Source: JAZMZS01 sp045120955 (lineage in GTDB: Bacteria > Bacillota > Clostridia > Oscillospirales > CAG-272). From it: a stretch of DNA of 28,935 bases. The number at the start of each line of letters is the position of its first letter. Position 1 is the stretch's first letter. The notes beneath the pieces were generated by a model. It saw only the letters and a program-made list of their open reading frames with translations, was not told where the DNA came from and did not search any database. A program made the translations under genes and the position numbers. Below are positions 5,726-12,608 of the stretch, piece by piece. The DNA is taken from positions 1 through 28,935 of the forward strand of contig JBGVFH010000022.1 in NCBI GenBank assembly GCA_045120955.1. The letters run 5' to 3'.

Positions 5726-7630
5726 ATGAAAAAGAAAATAAGCAAAAACAACAGAACAAAAAAGAACGCCCGTCTGTTTGCGAAAAAACAGCGCCGCAGT
5801 GCAAACAGCCGAGCGCAAAATATAAGGAGACATACCTCTGAAAACACGCAAAAGAACAAGTCGGTGTCCCCTGCAAAAGCACCCATAGAGCCTCAGCTCG
5901 GTATGACCTTTGACGGTATTTTATACAAAATGAGAGCAGGCAGAGGCGGGGCACGCTATTATGTGGTTCCGTCCAGCCGCCGTATCAGCTTTGATATAGC
6001 GGTGCAGTCTCCCCTCAATGCAAAAGAGGGCGAGCTTGTCGAGGTAAAACTCATAAAGCTGCCGCACAGAGACAATGCGGCACTTTGCAAGATAACAAAG
6101 GTGTTCGGAGCCGCAGATTCGAAAGAGGCAAATTACGAGGCTATACTCAGCGCCAACGGTATTGAGACGGAGTTTCCGTATCAGGTGACAAAGGAGGCGC
6201 AGGCAGTGAGCGAGCAGCCGCTCTCGCCCGAGGGCAGGGAGGACTTGCGCACCTCTTTGATATTCACTATCGACGGAGCTGACGCAAAGGACCTTGACGA
6301 CGCTGTTTCGCTTACCGTCAAGGACGACGGGTGGGAGCTCGGCGTTCATATAGCGGATGTCTCGCATTATGTCAGAGAGGACAGCGAAACAGACCGTGAG
6401 GCAATGCGCAGAGGTACGAGCGTGTACTTTACCGACAAGGTCGTGCCCATGCTTCCGAAGTCCCTTTCAAACGGAGCCTGTTCGCTCAATGCGGGAGAGG
6501 ACAAGTATGCCATGTCCGCTCATATTACGCTTGACAGCAATGCAAAGCTCGTCGGTGTGAAAATAAAAAAGAGTATCATCAACTCAGCCGTCAGAGGCGT
6601 ATACAGCGAGGTAAACGATCTGTTTTTACACGGCGAGAGCTCCGAGTTTTACAAAAAATACGAGACGGTATACCCGACTCTTTGCAGTATGCATTCTCTG
6701 TATAAAAAGAGAGAGAAGATAGCGTACGGACGTGGATATGTGGAGCTTGAGAGCGCAGAGAGTCTGATACTGCTCGATGCGGACGGTCAGCCGATAGATA
6801 TCAGACGGCGTGAGAGAGGCGATGCCGAGAGAATGATAGAGCAGTTTATGCTGCTTGCAAACGAGGCTGTCGCAATATACATGAGCAGCGTAAAGATACC
6901 GTGCGTTTACAGAATACATGAGGCGCCCGATGAGGAGAAGATACGCAGCTTTATGAATTTCTGCAACAACTACAAGCTCGATACAAGCGTGCTTTCCTCT
7001 TCGGGGGTCAGCGCCATGTCATACTCAAGAATACTCGCTGCGGCACGGGAAAAGGGCATAGCGGATATCGTGTCAGACAGTATGCTTCGTTCGTTTATGA
7101 AAGCGAGATACTCCGAGATACGCTCACAGCATTTTGGGCTGGCGCTTGACTATTACGCACATTTCACCTCCCCGATAAGAAGATATCCCGACCTTGCCGT
7201 TCACCGAATTCTCAGCGAGGCGATACAAAAATATCCCGATAAGGCAAAGAGATATACCTCCTTTGCCAAAGAGGCGGCAATACGCTCAAGCGAAAACGAG
7301 CTAAGAGCTCTCAATGCCGAGAGGGCGATAGATGACCTGTACAAGACCCTGTATATGAAAAAGCATGAGGGCGAGGAGTACGACGCAAGGATAAGCTCGG
7401 TGCAGTCATTCGGCTTTTTTGCGGTGCTTGACAACACCTGCGAGGGACTTGTTCCGATAGGCACCCTTGACGGGTATTATATCTACAGCGAGGATAACAA
7501 CACACTTTCGAGCAAGGGCGAGGTCTTCCGTGCGGGAGACATTGTGAAGATAAGAGTCAAATATGCCGATACCGTTCGGCGCAAGGTCGAATTTGAGTAT
7601 ATCGAGACGATAGAGCACAGAGGTGTCTGA
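5726..7630 (+). CDS. rnr: Ribonuclease R (RNB-family 3'-5' exoribonuclease)
   Basis: A 634-residue processive exoribonuclease acting on structured RNA and mRNA decay intermediates. The first 50 residues are strongly Lys/Arg-rich and probably bind RNA or ribosomes. OB-fold RNA-binding segments cover about 55-125. The RNB catalytic domain begins near 170, with TIDGADAKDLDDAVSL (about 181-196) carrying the metal-binding Asp cluster, then VSHYVREDSETDREAMRRGTSVYFTDKVVPMLP and the late YAHFTSPIRRYPDLAVHR motif. An S1 domain is at about 550-630 (ARISSVQSFGFFAVLDNTCEGLVP). It is shorter than E. coli RNase R (813 residues), mainly at the ends. GAGG eight bases upstream supports the start. smpB and tmRNA, often next door in related genomes, are not present here. 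Confidence 0.93.
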   Translation: MKKKISKNNRTKKNARLFAKKQRRSANSRAQNIRRHTSENTQKNKSVSPAKAPIEPQLGMTFDGILYKMRAGRGGARYYVVPSSRRISFDIAVQSPLNAKEGELVEVKLIKLPHRDNAALCKITKVFGAADSKEANYEAILSANGIETEFPYQVTKEAQAVSEQPLSPEGREDLRTSLIFTIDGADAKDLDDAVSLTVKDDGWELGVHIADVSHYVREDSETDREAMRRGTSVYFTDKVVPMLPKSLSNGACSLNAGEDKYAMSAHITLDSNAKLVGVKIKKSIINSAVRGVYSEVNDLFLHGESSEFYKKYETVYPTLCSMHSLYKKREKIAYGRGYVELESAESLILLDADGQPIDIRRRERGDAERMIEQFMLLANEAVAIYMSSVKIPCVYRIHEAPDEEKIRSFMNFCNNYKLDTSVLSSSGVSAMSYSRILAAAREKGIADIVSDSMLRSFMKARYSEIRSQHFGLALDYYAHFTSPIRRYPDLAVHRILSEAIQKYPDKAKRYTSFAKEAAIRSSENELRALNAERAIDDLYKTLYMKKHEGEEYDARISSVQSFGFFAVLDNTCEGLVPIGTLDGYYIYSEDNNTLSSKGEVFRAGDIVKIRVKYADTVRRKVEFEYIETIEHRGV

Positions 7631-7672
7631 GGCTTTTGCATGGGTGAATTCAGACAACAAAAAATCCGATTT

Positions 7673-7716
7673 ACGGGGGGAGCCGTACAAAAGGCTTTCC
7701 CCGTTTTGCCGTTTTT
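7673..7716 (+). terminator. Probable terminator after rnr
   Basis: Twelve-base arms 7673-7684 (ACGGGGGGAGCC) and 7693-7704 (GGCTTTCCCCGT) pair with two G-U pairs. They are followed by an interrupted T-rich stretch (TTTTGCCGTTTTT). It lies about 45 bp past the rnr stop. Confidence 0.5.
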
Positions 7717-7829
7717 GTATAAACGCAGTTTGCTTTGCCGTTTTGCGGGACCGAGGAGAACGCCGTCCTTGCTCACGAGATGTACTCGACCGTTCTTTTC
7801 GTCACTTGCATTATGTATATAAAAAACTA

Positions 7830-7858
7830 TTGCATTTCTTGCCGTGATTGTTTATAAT
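7830..7858 (+). promoter_or_regulatory. Sigma-A promoter of the gtrB-like gene
   Basis: TTGCAT (7830-7835) and a consensus TATAAT (7853-7858) are separated by 17 bp, about 55 bp before the start codon. Confidence 0.65.
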
Positions 7859-7912
7859 AACTATATGTGTACATTAAAACAATGAGTGCGCAGGGATGTT
7901 TGGAGGCATAAA

Positions 7913-8872
7913 ATGAAGCTATCTTTGATATGTCCGTGCTATAACGAGAGCGATAATATTGAGGCTTTTTACAAGACGTGTGCGGATGTGCTCGATGGCA
8001 AGGTCGAGTCATACGAGTTCGTTTTTGTAAATGACGGAAGCCGTGACGATACATGGGACAAGCTGCTCTGCATATTTGAGGAGTCGGATAAAAATATCAA
8101 GCTCGTCAACTTTTCCCGTAATTTCGGAAAGGAAGCCGCGATGTATGCCGGACTTACGAAATGCGAGGGAGAATATACTGCGATCATTGATACGGACCTT
8201 CAGCAAAGACCCGAGACCGTGCTGAAAATGGTGGAATTTCTCGACAACAACCCCGATTTTGACTGCGTTGCCGCCTATCAGGAAAGCCGTCGTGAGGGCA
8301 AGGTCATGGCTGCCTGCAAAAGTGCCTTTTACAAGGTCATAAATAAAATATGCGATATCAATTTCCGCTCGGGTGCGAGTGACTTTCGCACCTTCAGACG
8401 GGGAGTTGTCGATGCGATACTGTCGGTCGGAGAGTGCCATCGGTTTTTAAAGGGGATATTCTCATGGGTAGGCTTTAACACCTACTATATGCCGTATGTA
8501 GCGCAACAGCGCAATGCGGGCAACAGCTCATGGTCGTTTAAAAAACTGTTAAAGTATGCGATCGGAGGCATCGTGTCCTTTACGACCTTTCCGCTCAAGC
8601 TTGCATCCTTTGTCGGCAGCATCATGGCGTTTATATCGCTTGCGTATATGCTTGTCGTTATAGTGCAAAAGCTGGTCTGGGGAATTGCGGTCGAGGGTTA
8701 CGCTACGATAATCGTGCTGATCCTTCTCATAGGCGGAATACAGCTTTTGTGTCTGGGGATACTCGGCGAGTATATTTCGAGGATATATATTCAGGGAAAG
8801 AACAGACCTATTTGCGTTATCAAGGATTACAAAACGAACAATGTGCGCTCGGACAGCGACCGTGCGCTGTGA
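7913..8872 (+). CDS. GT2 glycosyltransferase, GtrB/polyprenyl-phosphate sugar transferase-like
   Basis: A 319-residue membrane-anchored enzyme that likely moves a sugar from a nucleotide donor onto undecaprenyl phosphate on the cytoplasmic face. The GT-A fold begins at residue 1 (LSLICPCYNESDNIEAFY). The nucleotide-binding VNDGSRDDT is at about 39-47, FSRNFGKEAAMYAGL at about 66-80, and the DxD-region DTDLQQRPE near 95. Two C-terminal membrane helices (LASFVGSIMAFISLAYMLVVIV and ATIIVLILLIGGIQLLCLGILGEY) and the terminal GEYISRIYIQGKNRP are typical of the GtrB/DPM1-like branch. GGAGG before ATG 7913 sets the start. The next gene encodes a GtrA-like protein, the usual flippase partner. Donor sugar is unknown. 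Confidence 0.88.
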   Translation: MKLSLICPCYNESDNIEAFYKTCADVLDGKVESYEFVFVNDGSRDDTWDKLLCIFEESDKNIKLVNFSRNFGKEAAMYAGLTKCEGEYTAIIDTDLQQRPETVLKMVEFLDNNPDFDCVAAYQESRREGKVMAACKSAFYKVINKICDINFRSGASDFRTFRRGVVDAILSVGECHRFLKGIFSWVGFNTYYMPYVAQQRNAGNSSWSFKKLLKYAIGGIVSFTTFPLKLASFVGSIMAFISLAYMLVVIVQKLVWGIAVEGYATIIVLILLIGGIQLLCLGILGEYISRIYIQGKNRPICVIKDYKTNNVRSDSDRAL

Positions 8873-8882
8873 GGACGGATGA

Positions 8883-9314
8883 ATGCTCAAACTTCTGAAA
8901 AAATACAGAGAAACAATATCCTATCTGTTTTTCGGCGTCGCAACAACACTTGTAAACTGGGTGGTGTATACGCTGCTCGTAAACGGCGTATCGCTTGATA
9001 CTACCGCCTCCAATGCGATAGCCTGGGCGCTCTCTGTGTCGTTTGCCTTTATAACTAACAAGCTGTTTGTGTTTGAGAGCAGGTCCATGTCAGCGTCCGT
9101 TGTGATAAGGGAAGCGGTGTCGTTTGTGGGCTCAAGGCTCGCCTCGGGTGTGCTTGAGATAATATGCCCTGCTCTGCTCATATCATGGGGGCTCGATCAG
9201 GCGCTTTTCGGTATTGAGGGAAGCGCGGCAAAGCTTGTTGTCAGCGTGGCGGTGATCCTGCTCAATTATATTTTCAGCAAGCTGTTTGTGTTTAAAAAGA
9301 AAAAAGATAAGTAA
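8883..9314 (+). CDS. GtrA-family membrane protein
   Basis: A 143-residue protein with four predicted membrane segments and a basic C-terminus (KKKKDK). It begins with the characteristic LLKKYRETISYLFFGVATTLVNWVVYTLL, continues with SNAIAWALSVSFAFITNKLFVFES, and ends with VILLNYIFSKLFVFKKKK, the repeated NKLFVF/SKLFVF pattern of the GtrA superfamily. Members are proposed to flip or assist polyprenyl-linked sugars. It starts 10 bp after the GtrB-like gene, with GAGGACGG as ribosome binding site, so the two form a lipid-linked sugar pair. Which polymer they decorate (teichoic acid, cell-wall glycan or a protein) is not shown; no polysaccharide cluster is nearby. Confidence 0.87.
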   Translation: MLKLLKKYRETISYLFFGVATTLVNWVVYTLLVNGVSLDTTASNAIAWALSVSFAFITNKLFVFESRSMSASVVIREAVSFVGSRLASGVLEIICPALLISWGLDQALFGIEGSAAKLVVSVAVILLNYIFSKLFVFKKKKDK

Positions 9315-9322
9315 ATACAAGT

Positions 9323-9377
9323 ACAGCCGCCGAGGCATCTGCGACAGAGCAGGCACTTCGGCGGCTGTGTGTTTTTT
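9323..9377 (+). terminator. Rho-independent terminator after gtrA-like gene
   Basis: The arms ACAGCCGCCGA (9323-9333) and TCGGCGGCTGT (9358-9368) pair with a 24-base interior that holds a small CTGC/GCAG stem. They are followed by GTGTTTTTT. It closes the gtrB-gtrA transcript before the convergent HAD gene. Confidence 0.7.
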
Positions 9378-9400
9378 CGTATACCGTCATTTATCTTTAT

Positions 9401-10228
9401 CTATTCGCTCATTTTGAAAATTTCGAGCAGGCGGTGTGCGACACCGTCTGTGTCGTTTGAGCCGATGACGGCGGAGGCTTTGTCCTTCAGCCGCTTGTCG
9501 GCATTTTCTACTGCATAGCACTCGTCGGCTATCTCAAACATCGAGATATCATTTACCCCGTCCCCGAAGCACACCACCCGCTCACAGCCGAGCATTTGTT
9601 TGAGCTTTAGCACGGCGTTGGCTTTTGTTGCGTTTTTCGGCATTATTTCCAGCCATTGCTCCTTTGTGTACATATCCTCATAAAAAACGCATTGATATTC
9701 TTTTGAGAGCGAGCTGTAGATCGGGGCAAGCTTTTCTTTTTCGTCGATACAGGTAAAGTGAAACACCTCACCGTCAAGCAAACCGTCGGCGGTCGTTGGA
9801 TTTTTTCGCTCGTCCTCTTTTCGTGTATCGAGAAAGACACCCATTCCCCGTGATATACGGTCCTTTGCGTAGGAAAATCTCTCCCTGCCGTCACACATCG
9901 AATACACGATAGGATATATGCCGCCGTCATTGAGTCGGGCGAGTATATTTCGGGCAGACAGATGATCAAAGCTGTTTGACAGCAGTTTTTTCTGTGTGCG
10001 TGCTTCGATTATGAACGTGCCGTTGAAAACGATAACGGGTATGTTTGAGGTTATTGCCCGTGTAAGCGGGGCGGCTGTAGCATACGAGCGTGCCGTAGCG
10101 TATGAAAATATCATCCCTTTCTCTGTAAGGGCGTTTACGGTCTTTGTCGTAAAATCGGACAGCGTTTGTTCGGAGCTTAGCAGCGTGCCGTCGAGGTCAC
10201 TGACAAACAGAGTCTTTTTCGGGGTCAT
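9401..10228 (-). CDS. HAD-superfamily hydrolase, Cof-type (IIB) phosphatase
   Basis: A 275-residue soluble phosphatase of the Cof/YidA group, which dephosphorylates sugar phosphates, nucleotides or flavin precursors. Motif I with the nucleophile is FVSDLDGTLL (residues 8-17). Motif II (SYATARS) is at about 42-48. The IIB cap covers about 80-190. Motif III Lys is in KANAVLKLK (about 200), and motif IV is CFGDGVNDISMFEIAD (about 218-233). Length is standard. AAAGGAG precedes the ATG. The gene lies about 80 bp downstream of the glycosylase gene on the same strand. The physiological substrate cannot be inferred. Confidence 0.88.
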   Translation of the reverse strand: MTPKKTLFVSDLDGTLLSSEQTLSDFTTKTVNALTEKGMIFSYATARSYATAAPLTRAITSNIPVIVFNGTFIIEARTQKKLLSNSFDHLSARNILARLNDGGIYPIVYSMCDGRERFSYAKDRISRGMGVFLDTRKEDERKNPTTADGLLDGEVFHFTCIDEKEKLAPIYSSLSKEYQCVFYEDMYTKEQWLEIMPKNATKANAVLKLKQMLGCERVVCFGDGVNDISMFEIADECYAVENADKRLKDKASAVIGSNDTDGVAHRLLEIFKMSE

Positions 10229-10308
10229 TTCTTCTCCTTTAAAAATACGGTAAAAGCTATTGTGCGGACACTTTTTTTATTGTATAATATATATAATGTA
10301 TACCGTGC

Positions 10309-11199
10309 TTATTTTCCCTCGATGTATCTCTCACAGTAGAACATATACTGCTGAGCCACTCCGGCATACGGACCGAACACGGCATAGTCCCCGACACCGG
10401 GGAAGAGCCGTGCAAGCGCCCTTTTCATCCACACGTCGACAGGGAAAGCATCATAACGCTCAAAGCCGAAAAGCAGAGCGCAGGCGGCTACCTTTTTCCC
10501 GACGCCGTTTATCGAGCAGATGATCCTCTCGGCATCCTTTGTCGTCGGTGCGGCAGAGATCTTGTCAAGTATCCCCTCGCTTGCCGCTTTTGCCGCATCG
10601 TATATGTATTGATCTCTGTATCCGAGCCTTAGACTTGTCAGGGACGACACAGGCTGAGAAAGGATGCTCTCGGGTGTAGGAAAGGTATACACGGCATTTC
10701 CCTCGGGAGTGAAGATTTTTTGACCGTACCGCTCGCACAGCGCCCGCACAAGCCCCTTTATTCTCGGGATGTTGTTGCATTGCGAAATTATAAAGGAGCA
10801 CAGCGCCTCAAAACGGTCCTGTGTCAGTATCCTTATATCGCCCGCTTTTGCCGCCGCATCGCACAGCACGGGGGATCTGCGCTCGATGTCTGCCTTTATC
10901 CCATCCCAGTCCTTGTCTATTGAGAAAAAGCGGCGCCAAATATTTTCATATTCCTCCATACTGCAATCGAGCAGAGTCATGTCGTCGGGTGTGTCCTGAT
11001 AAACACGCAAAAATCTGCCGTGCGCCACACCTTCAAAGGCACCGTCAACAGCCCTTGACGGTTCGAAGCGGAAGCATTGCCCGCAGTCAAAGGTCTTGTA
11101 CAGCGAGTAGTTTTGCAGTCCGCAAACTTTGACGGCAGAGCTGCCGTACGCCTCGGTCGGGCGTGCGGTTATATATGTTTTTGAGATAACATCGTTCAT
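10309..11199 (-). CDS. ogg: 8-oxoguanine DNA glycosylase/AP lyase, OGG1 type
   Basis: A 296-residue base-excision-repair enzyme that removes 8-oxoguanine opposite cytosine and cleaves the abasic site. The N-terminal domain shows YSLYKTFDCGQCFRF (about 31-45), typical of the OGG1 group. The helix-hairpin-helix core reads ICSINGVGKKVAACALLFGFERYDAFPVDVWMKRAL. The second Lys of GVGKK is the expected Schiff-base nucleophile, and the Asp of FPVDVW the catalytic acidic residue. An AGGTG ribosome binding site lies a few bases before ATG 11199. It is divergent from the DUF6062-type gene. OGG1-type enzymes are common in Clostridia, where they serve in place of Fpg. Confidence 0.9.
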   Translation of the reverse strand: MNDVISKTYITARPTEAYGSSAVKVCGLQNYSLYKTFDCGQCFRFEPSRAVDGAFEGVAHGRFLRVYQDTPDDMTLLDCSMEEYENIWRRFFSIDKDWDGIKADIERRSPVLCDAAAKAGDIRILTQDRFEALCSFIISQCNNIPRIKGLVRALCERYGQKIFTPEGNAVYTFPTPESILSQPVSSLTSLRLGYRDQYIYDAAKAASEGILDKISAAPTTKDAERIICSINGVGKKVAACALLFGFERYDAFPVDVWMKRALARLFPGVGDYAVFGPYAGVAQQYMFYCERYIEGK

Positions 11200-11235
11200 T
11201 TTGCACCTGAAAAGATAAGAAATTTGTACAAGGAT

Positions 11236-11264
11236 ATTTTATAATAATAAGAACAATAAATCAA
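11236..11264 (-). promoter_or_regulatory. Candidate promoter of the ogg gene
   Basis: On the minus strand TTGATT (complement of 11259-11264) and TAAAAT (complement of 11236-11241) are separated by 17 bp. A plus-strand TATAAT (11240-11245) for the divergent gene overlaps the same bases, so the two promoters may compete. Confidence 0.4.
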
Positions 11265-11283
11265 GTATCAGGAGATAACACAT

Positions 11284-12000
11284 ATGGAAAAAATATATAC
11301 CATACCGGTAAACGAAGCGTTTGACAAGTCCGCTCAAAACAAGGAGTGCGGCTGTCCGTTCTGCACTATTGAAAGAATGCTTGAGGAAAACGAGCTTGAG
11401 ATCATTCTCGGTGCGGCTATGATGGAGCCGGATATCAGAATAAAGACAAATCAGCTCGGCTTTTGTGCTGCTCATTTTGATATGATGTTTGAGAGAAAGA
11501 ACAGACTCGGACTTGCGCTGATGCTTGAGTCTCATCTTGACGAGTGGCGTGAAAAGCTAAAGCCCTCGGGGATAAAGGCGCTGGGCGCTTCTCCCGAAAA
11601 GAGAATTCCGCAGATAAAAGAGCTGTCCTCCACCTGCTATGTGTGCACAAGAGCCGCCTTTCACTTTGAGAAAATGAACGAGACTGCGGTTATTTTGTGG
11701 GATACGGAAAAGGAGTTCAGAGACAAATTCGCAAAGGTGCCGTATTTCTGCGTTGAGCACTATTCGAAAATGCTCGAATACGCAAAAAAGCGCTTGTCGA
11801 AAAAGCGCTTCGGAGAGTTTTGCGAGGCGGCGGATGCGGTTTTCTTTGCTTACTATGACAAGCTGCGTGAGGATGTAAAGTGGTTTATCAAAAAGTTTGA
11901 TTACCGCTACGACGAAGAGCCGTGGAAGGACTCAAAGGACGCAGTCGAGCGTGCCGTAAAGTTCTTGTCAAAGGAAAGAGCGGAGCATAAACCGCTGTAA
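11284..12000 (+). CDS. DUF6062-type cysteine-rich protein of unknown function
   Basis: A 238-residue soluble protein that I recognise from memory as the DUF6062 group of Clostridia. The N-terminus MEKIYTIPVNEAFD is followed by CGCPFC (about 23-28), MEPDIRIKTNQLGFCAAHFDMMF with a C-x2-H pair, a second C-x2-C (CYVC, about 117-120) and FCVEHY (about 155-160). This repeated C-x2-C / C-x2-H layout suggests two metal-binding knuckles, probably zinc. No membrane segment or signal peptide is seen. GGAG lies about nine bases before the ATG. Function is unknown, and the gene has its own -10 (TATAAT at 11240-11245) without a clear -35. Confidence 0.75.
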   Translation: MEKIYTIPVNEAFDKSAQNKECGCPFCTIERMLEENELEIILGAAMMEPDIRIKTNQLGFCAAHFDMMFERKNRLGLALMLESHLDEWREKLKPSGIKALGASPEKRIPQIKELSSTCYVCTRAAFHFEKMNETAVILWDTEKEFRDKFAKVPYFCVEHYSKMLEYAKKRLSKKRFGEFCEAADAVFFAYYDKLREDVKWFIKKFDYRYDEEPWKDSKDAVERAVKFLSKERAEHKPL

Positions 12001-12052
12001 AAAAACAAAAATTAAAATATTAAAAAACGCTAAAAAAACCGCTAAAAAACTA
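12001..12052. promoter_or_regulatory. Phased A-tracts upstream of the BCAA operon promoter
   Basis: Runs of six to seven A (12022-12027, 12032-12038, 12044-12049) recur at about 10-12 bp intervals directly upstream of the -35 box. This would bend DNA or act as an UP element. No terminator hairpin for the preceding gene is visible here. Confidence 0.4.
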
Positions 12053-12081
12053 TTGACAAGAGGAATTTGCGGTGCTATAAT
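12053..12081 (+). promoter_or_regulatory. Consensus sigma-A promoter of the BCAA operon
   Basis: A perfect TTGACA (12053-12058) and a perfect TATAAT (12076-12081) are separated by 17 bp. The predicted transcript starts near 12088, just before the T-box leader. Confidence 0.85.
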
Positions 12082-12101
12082 GTTTCTCAGATTTGATAAA
12101 A

Positions 12102-12279
12102 GGCTATGACGAAGACGGTCATGGACAGAGCATTTCAGAGAGCCGATGGATGGTGAAAATCGGTATGCAGCTTCCAGCAAGACCTCTCGCTTCCGAGCCG
12201 GATACCTGAACATTCAAGACGAAAAAGTAGGGTATCACGTGTATGCTGCGTTAATGCATAGAGGTTGTTCGACTTCGAA
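12102..12279 (+). promoter_or_regulatory. T-box sensing module 1, specifier CUC (leucine)
   Basis: Stem I base GGC (12102-12104) pairs with GCC (12197-12199). Above a kink-turn-like gap, GAAG (12111-12114) pairs with CTTC (12190-12193), then GGTC (12117-12120) with GACC (12181-12184). The specifier CTC is at 12186-12188. Upper helices are GCAT/ATGC and CCGAT/ATCGG around the AGAGAG bulge. Stem II is GATACC/GGTATC with AGTAG at 12226-12230. The IIA/B region is at about 12241-12279. No T-box or T-run follows before module 2. Confidence 0.8.
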
Positions 12280-12285
12280 ATTAAA

Positions 12286-12462
12286 GGCTGAGACGAAGAC
12301 GGAAACTGCAGGTGATTTTTCAGAGAGTCGGGGACGGTGCGAACCCGATAAGTGACAGCAGAGCTTCCTATCACTTCCGAGCCGGAGGTCCAAAAGGTGT
12401 AATACCGAGTAGGCACTTCCCGCGGATGCTGCGTTAACGCATAGGAGTTGATCGACTTCGAA
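12286..12462 (+). promoter_or_regulatory. T-box sensing module 2, specifier AUC (isoleucine)
   Basis: Stem I base GGC (12286-12288) pairs with GCC (12381-12383), GAAG (12295-12298) with CTTC (12374-12377), and GGAA (12301-12304) with TTCC (12365-12368). The specifier ATC is at 12370-12372, exactly 184 nt after the CTC of module 1. Stem II (GGAGGT with ACTTCC, one G-U) and GCTGCGTTAA (12428-12437) follow, leading into the single expression platform. Confidence 0.88.
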
Positions 12463-12527
12463 GAGGTGGCGAATTTTCATATTCGCAATTTGAGTGGTAC
12501 CGCGAGTGCAAATTATAAGATTTACAC

Positions 12528-12563
12528 CCGTCTCAAAGCTAAGTGGCTTTGAGACGGTTTTTT
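12528..12563 (+). terminator. T-box-controlled intrinsic terminator
   Basis: Perfect 12-base arms CCGTCTCAAAGC (12528-12539) and GCTTTGAGACGG (12546-12557) with a 6-base loop are followed by six T. The 5' arm contains CTCAAA, which can instead pair with TTTGAG at the start of the T-box (antiterminator). The bulge TGGT would match the ACCA end of a tRNA with discriminator A73, which tRNA-Ile and tRNA-Leu normally have. Confidence 0.9.
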
Positions 12564-12608
12564 GTTTCAAAGCAGATGATCTCCAATATAAGAAAGGTGG
12601 ATTTTACC

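Larger units (their letters stand above)
12088..12563 (+). ncRNA. T-box riboswitch leader with two tandem tRNA-sensing modules (Leu CUC and Ile AUC)
   Basis: A leader of about 475 nt controlling the ilvA-to-ilvD operon. It holds two modules of Stem I, Stem II and the IIA/B region, offset by about 183 nt. Each has GACGAAGACGG, the CAGAGAG bulge, CTTCCGAGCCGG, AGTAGG, GCTGCGTTAA and TCGACTTCGAA. Only module 2 is followed by Stem III (12469-12486), the T-box TGAGTGGTACCGCG (12491-12504) and a terminator. In each specifier loop the helix below is GAAG/CTTC; the one above is GGTC/GACC in module 1 and GGAA/TTCC in module 2. The 3' loops are T-CTC-G and T-ATC-A, giving Leu and Ile triplets. Uncharged tRNA should favour antitermination; how the modules share one antiterminator is inference. 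Confidence 0.92.

Noticed and set aside
7640..7822. A 60-codon open frame after rnr
   Set aside because: It runs through the probable rnr terminator hairpin, has no good ribosome binding site and gives an implausible Arg/Pro/Leu-rich protein.
12260..12290. A possible separate terminator between the two T-box modules
   Set aside because: No T-run and no T-box sequence is present here, so module 1 is not a complete independent T-box.
12135..12570. Several open frames within the T-box leader on both strands
   Set aside because: They are explained by the structured RNA; none has a ribosome binding site or recognisable sequence, and a leader peptide is not needed for T-box control.
12543..12608. 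An upstream extension of ilvA to 12543
   Set aside because: It would start inside the T-box terminator; the ATG at 12609 has a well-placed GGTGG and matches the family N-terminus.
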